From Protoeuglena noctilucae (Eukaryota; Chlorophyta; Pedinophyceae; Marsupiomonadales; Marsupiomonadaceae): a stretch of DNA of 64,000 nucleotides. Location of the stretch: NCBI GenBank assembly GCA_958009085.1, contig OY253678.1, forward strand, positions 248,001 through 312,000, read 5' to 3'. The notes beneath the pieces are model-generated. The model was not told the origin of the DNA and made no database searches. It saw nothing but the letters and a program-made list of their open reading frames with translations. The position numbers were made by a program, and so were the translations under genes. Shown here in pieces: positions 61,879 through 64,000 of the stretch (its first letter is position 1; each line of letters starts with the position of its first letter).

Positions 61879-64000
61879 TCAGTCTGCGTCGGCCCCGCGG
61901 TCAAAGGAGGGGCTCCCCGCCAGCGTGGCGTCGAGGCGAGACGCGGCGTCCTCGATGCTCGTGCCGGCGCTGCTGTATTCGGAATGCACGCGCTCCACCT
62001 CGCGCGCCACATCGCCCATCGTCCCCCGAGCCTCCTCGACAAACGCCCTGCGGGCGGGGAGCGAGCAAGGAGGGGTCATAAGGGTGGTCCGCGTCGCGAG
62101 CGGCACGTTGTCGCGAACAGCTCCCAGTTTCGACAGAATTGTCCAGGACACAGCGGGACGCACCTCAGGCGCTGCCCCTCGGCCTCCAGCTGAGCCAGTC
62201 GATCCTGGAGGCCCCGCAAGCTCTCGCCGCCGCGCCGACTTCGACCCCGGCTCGCGGACGCCTGGGCCCCGGGCGCGCTGGGAGTGGGCGGCTCCGACAC
62301 GTCACCGTCGCCACTCTCGGGGGACCACCCCGCGCCCTCACGCTCCGCGCGCTCCCGCGCCGCGCGCTCGCGCCTCAGCAGCTCTTCGTAGTGCTCTCGC
62401 AAGTCGTCCATGGCCTCCTGCAGCCCCGGGGTGTCCGGGCCCACAGGAGTGGGAGCCACTGCTCCTGAAGTGGTGGCCTGGGCCGGCCCGGGTGTGGGCA
62501 AGGCTCTTGCCATGGCACCCAGAGCCTCCCGGAGCTCGGAGATCTCCACCATGAGCTCCGCATTGGCGCCCTGCAGCGCCCGGCGGTCCTCCTCCAGTCT
62601 CCCCACCTCGGCACGCAGCCGGGCCATCGCGTCGCTGTCGGCGGCGGGGTTGCTCGTGCTGCTTGGGGAGCCCTTGCTTGGGGACTCCGCCCCCGCCTAG
62701 GGACGCGAGGCAGGTGGGAGACGGTGTTGGACGAGGAAACCGCGGCATGCGGCCTGAGCAGCGCCGTTTGATGCAGGGCCAATCGTGCAACGCGAGCAGG
62801 GCAACTGGCCCCGGCATGCACCCTCACCTCCGTCGCCCGCCTTCGCAGCTCCACCACCTCGGCCTCCAGTTCTCGCACGCGCGCCTCCAGCTTGGCCGTG
62901 CGCTCGCCCCGGTCCGCTTGCACGGCGCCCTGCCGCATGCCCGCGAACCGCGCGTCTGCCAGCAGGGCCTCCAGCTCCCGCACGCGGCCCTGCTCCAGAT
63001 CGACGCGCTGCTCCAGCCCGGCGATGTCCTGCGCGGCGTCCTGCAGCCGAGCCTGCAGGAGCTGGCTGCGAGCACGGCCAGGGAGCAGGGCCAATGTTGG
63101 TCACAATTCGGTTGCGCGCCAGCAGCTTAGCGGTGGGACGATGGCGCAGGGCGTCGTCTCTGGCATTCCACAACGGACCAAGCACGAGATCTCCGCTCCA
63201 GATGCGCACCAGTGCGTCTCGGCTGCCGCCAGCTCCCGCTGCAGCTGCATGCGGCCCGCGTCTGCTTGGATGTGCACGCCCTTGGCCGCCCGGAGCTGCT
63301 CCGCCACGCGGTCCGTCTCCGCGTGGGCGGCGCGGAGGGCGCCCTCGAGTCGCTGCATCTCCCTGGCCAATGCGTCCGCCTGGCGCTCGTGGGCCTGCAG
63401 CCACGGTGGCGACGCTCGCTGTTGGTACGCATGCTGGCCGAGCCATCGGCGAGCAGTGCGAGTGACCTATGGGAGAATGATCCATGCTGCAACGCCAGCA
63501 AATCTCCGTCGTACCTCCGCCATGCCTGCCAATCTGTGCAGCGTACCATGTGCTCTACCCCCAACAGGTACCCTCACCTGCATGTCCACCAGCATCTGAC
63601 GGTTCTCCGATTGTGCCGCCAGCAACGCGCGCTTCAGTGCCTCCGCCTCCTCCTTGTGGCCCTCCACGTCGCGCTGCCGGCTGGCCACGTCCCGCTCCAG
63701 CGCACCCACCGCGGAGGAGAGGCGGCGGTTCTCAGCAGACAGGTCCTGCGCTCACGGGGCACGGCGTCGTGTCACAACACAAGGACAAGGAAGCACGGTT
63801 GCACCGCTCTGTCCCGAGATAGCCAATCGGAAATCATGGACGTGGCGATGACCAAGCGCGCGAAGAAGCCAGTACGCATTGGACGGCCAGGGCGAGCCCG
63901 AGCCTCGCCTGGTACGCGGCGACGAGGTCGCTCAGCTCGCGCTCCTTCTGCAGCACAGCCGCCTCGCACGCCACCAGGCGCCGCGACAGGCCCTCCACCT
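61879..64000 (-). CDS. Large coiled-coil protein, partial (5' end outside the window)
   Basis: A minus-strand multi-exon gene that continues past the window end. From the upstream side: LSRRLVACEAAVLQKERELS, DLSAENRRLSSAVGALERDV, EALKRALLAAQSENRQMLVD, DALAREMQRLEGALRAAHAE, QLRAAKGVHIQADAGRMQLQ, LQDAAQDIAGLEQRVDLEQG, KLEARVRELEAEVVELRRR, MARLRAEVGRLEEDRRALQG, LQEAMDDLREHYEELLRRER, a Ser/Pro/Gly-rich patch, and LRGLQDRLAQLEAEGQRLR. The last exon, VEEARGTMGDVAREVERVHS, ends at 61879. Heptad spacing is clear throughout. The run of short coiled-coil exons recalls centriolar proteins such as CEP135/BLD10 and TSGA10, but this is only a resemblance in style. Its 5' half is not in the window. Confidence 0.65.

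Noticed and set aside
1-64000. Transposons, LTR or virus-like elements, CRISPR arrays, rRNA and telomere repeats
   Set aside because: No transposase, reverse transcriptase, capsid-like frame, long terminal repeat, regularly spaced repeat or telomere array was seen; the only repeats are short local tandems and hairpins.

Overview
The window is nuclear DNA from a GC-rich, intron-dense photosynthetic eukaryote. A unicellular green alga of the Trebouxiophyceae (the Chlorella / Auxenochlorella / Coccomyxa neighbourhood) is the best guess. The reasons are the plastid-type sigma factor, the plant-type 15-cis-zeta-carotene isomerase, a plant-type cyclophilin with the extra loop, a PHS1-type tubulin kinase-phosphatase, a single-domain AP2/ERF factor, a hypersensitive-induced-reaction protein and a DUF1664 protein, together with short introns (about 85-350 bp) that mostly begin GTGAG or GTGCG and end in CGCAG. 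The genus is an inference. No transposon, virus-like element, rRNA, tRNA or CRISPR array was recognised.

Layout: 0.1-3.6 kb, IQ-motif coiled-coil gene (-); 4.1-5.6 kb, arsenite methyltransferase (+); 5.65-7.0 kb, ribose-5-phosphate isomerase-like protein (-); 7.6-10.0 kb, plastid sigma factor (+); 10.1-11.9 kb, CLN3/battenin (-); 12.0-16.0 kb, PHS1-like tubulin kinase/phosphatase (-); 17.1-17.8 kb, cyclophilin (+); 17.9-19.8 kb, FGGY sugar kinase (-); 20.1-21.8 kb, Z-ISO (+); 21.8-22.8 kb, HpcH/HpaI aldolase (-); 23.7-25.7 kb, Sec61 alpha (+); 26.1-30.4 kb, long coiled-coil protein (+); 30.6-32.8 kb, helical-repeat membrane protein (+); 32.9-35.8 kb, Sel1-repeat protein (-); 36.4-40.7 kb, unknown (+); 41.5-42.7 kb, HIR/stomatin-like (-); 43.2-44.6 kb, DUF1664 (+); 45.4-46.6 and 48.2-49.3 kb, a duplicated pair of VWA proteins ending in a CaaX box (+), with an unknown gene between them (-); 49.5-52.0 kb, dihydroxyacetone kinase (-); 52.5-55.5 kb, a protein with two NAP domains and a membrane anchor (+); 56.4-59.6 kb, unknown tail gene plus AP2/ERF factor (-); 60.4-61.5 kb, methyltransferase (-); 61.9 kb to the window end, coiled-coil protein (-).

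Genes are packed tightly, often as convergent pairs with 10-75 bp between stop codons; one pair overlaps. The functions are a normal mix: plastid transcription and carotenoid synthesis, protein translocation and folding, sugar phosphorylation (ribulokinase, triose kinase), arsenic detoxification and cytoskeleton control. There is no obvious gene cluster.

The points most worth a second look are: five introns with GC-AG ends whose boundaries are fixed by conserved protein sequence; the tandem-NAP membrane protein; the lipid-anchored VWA pair; a ribose-5-phosphate isomerase homologue that appears to have lost its active-site residues; an in-frame TAG inside CLN3; a reading-frame break in the sigma factor; and a 56-bp intronic tandem duplication that copies a splice donor.
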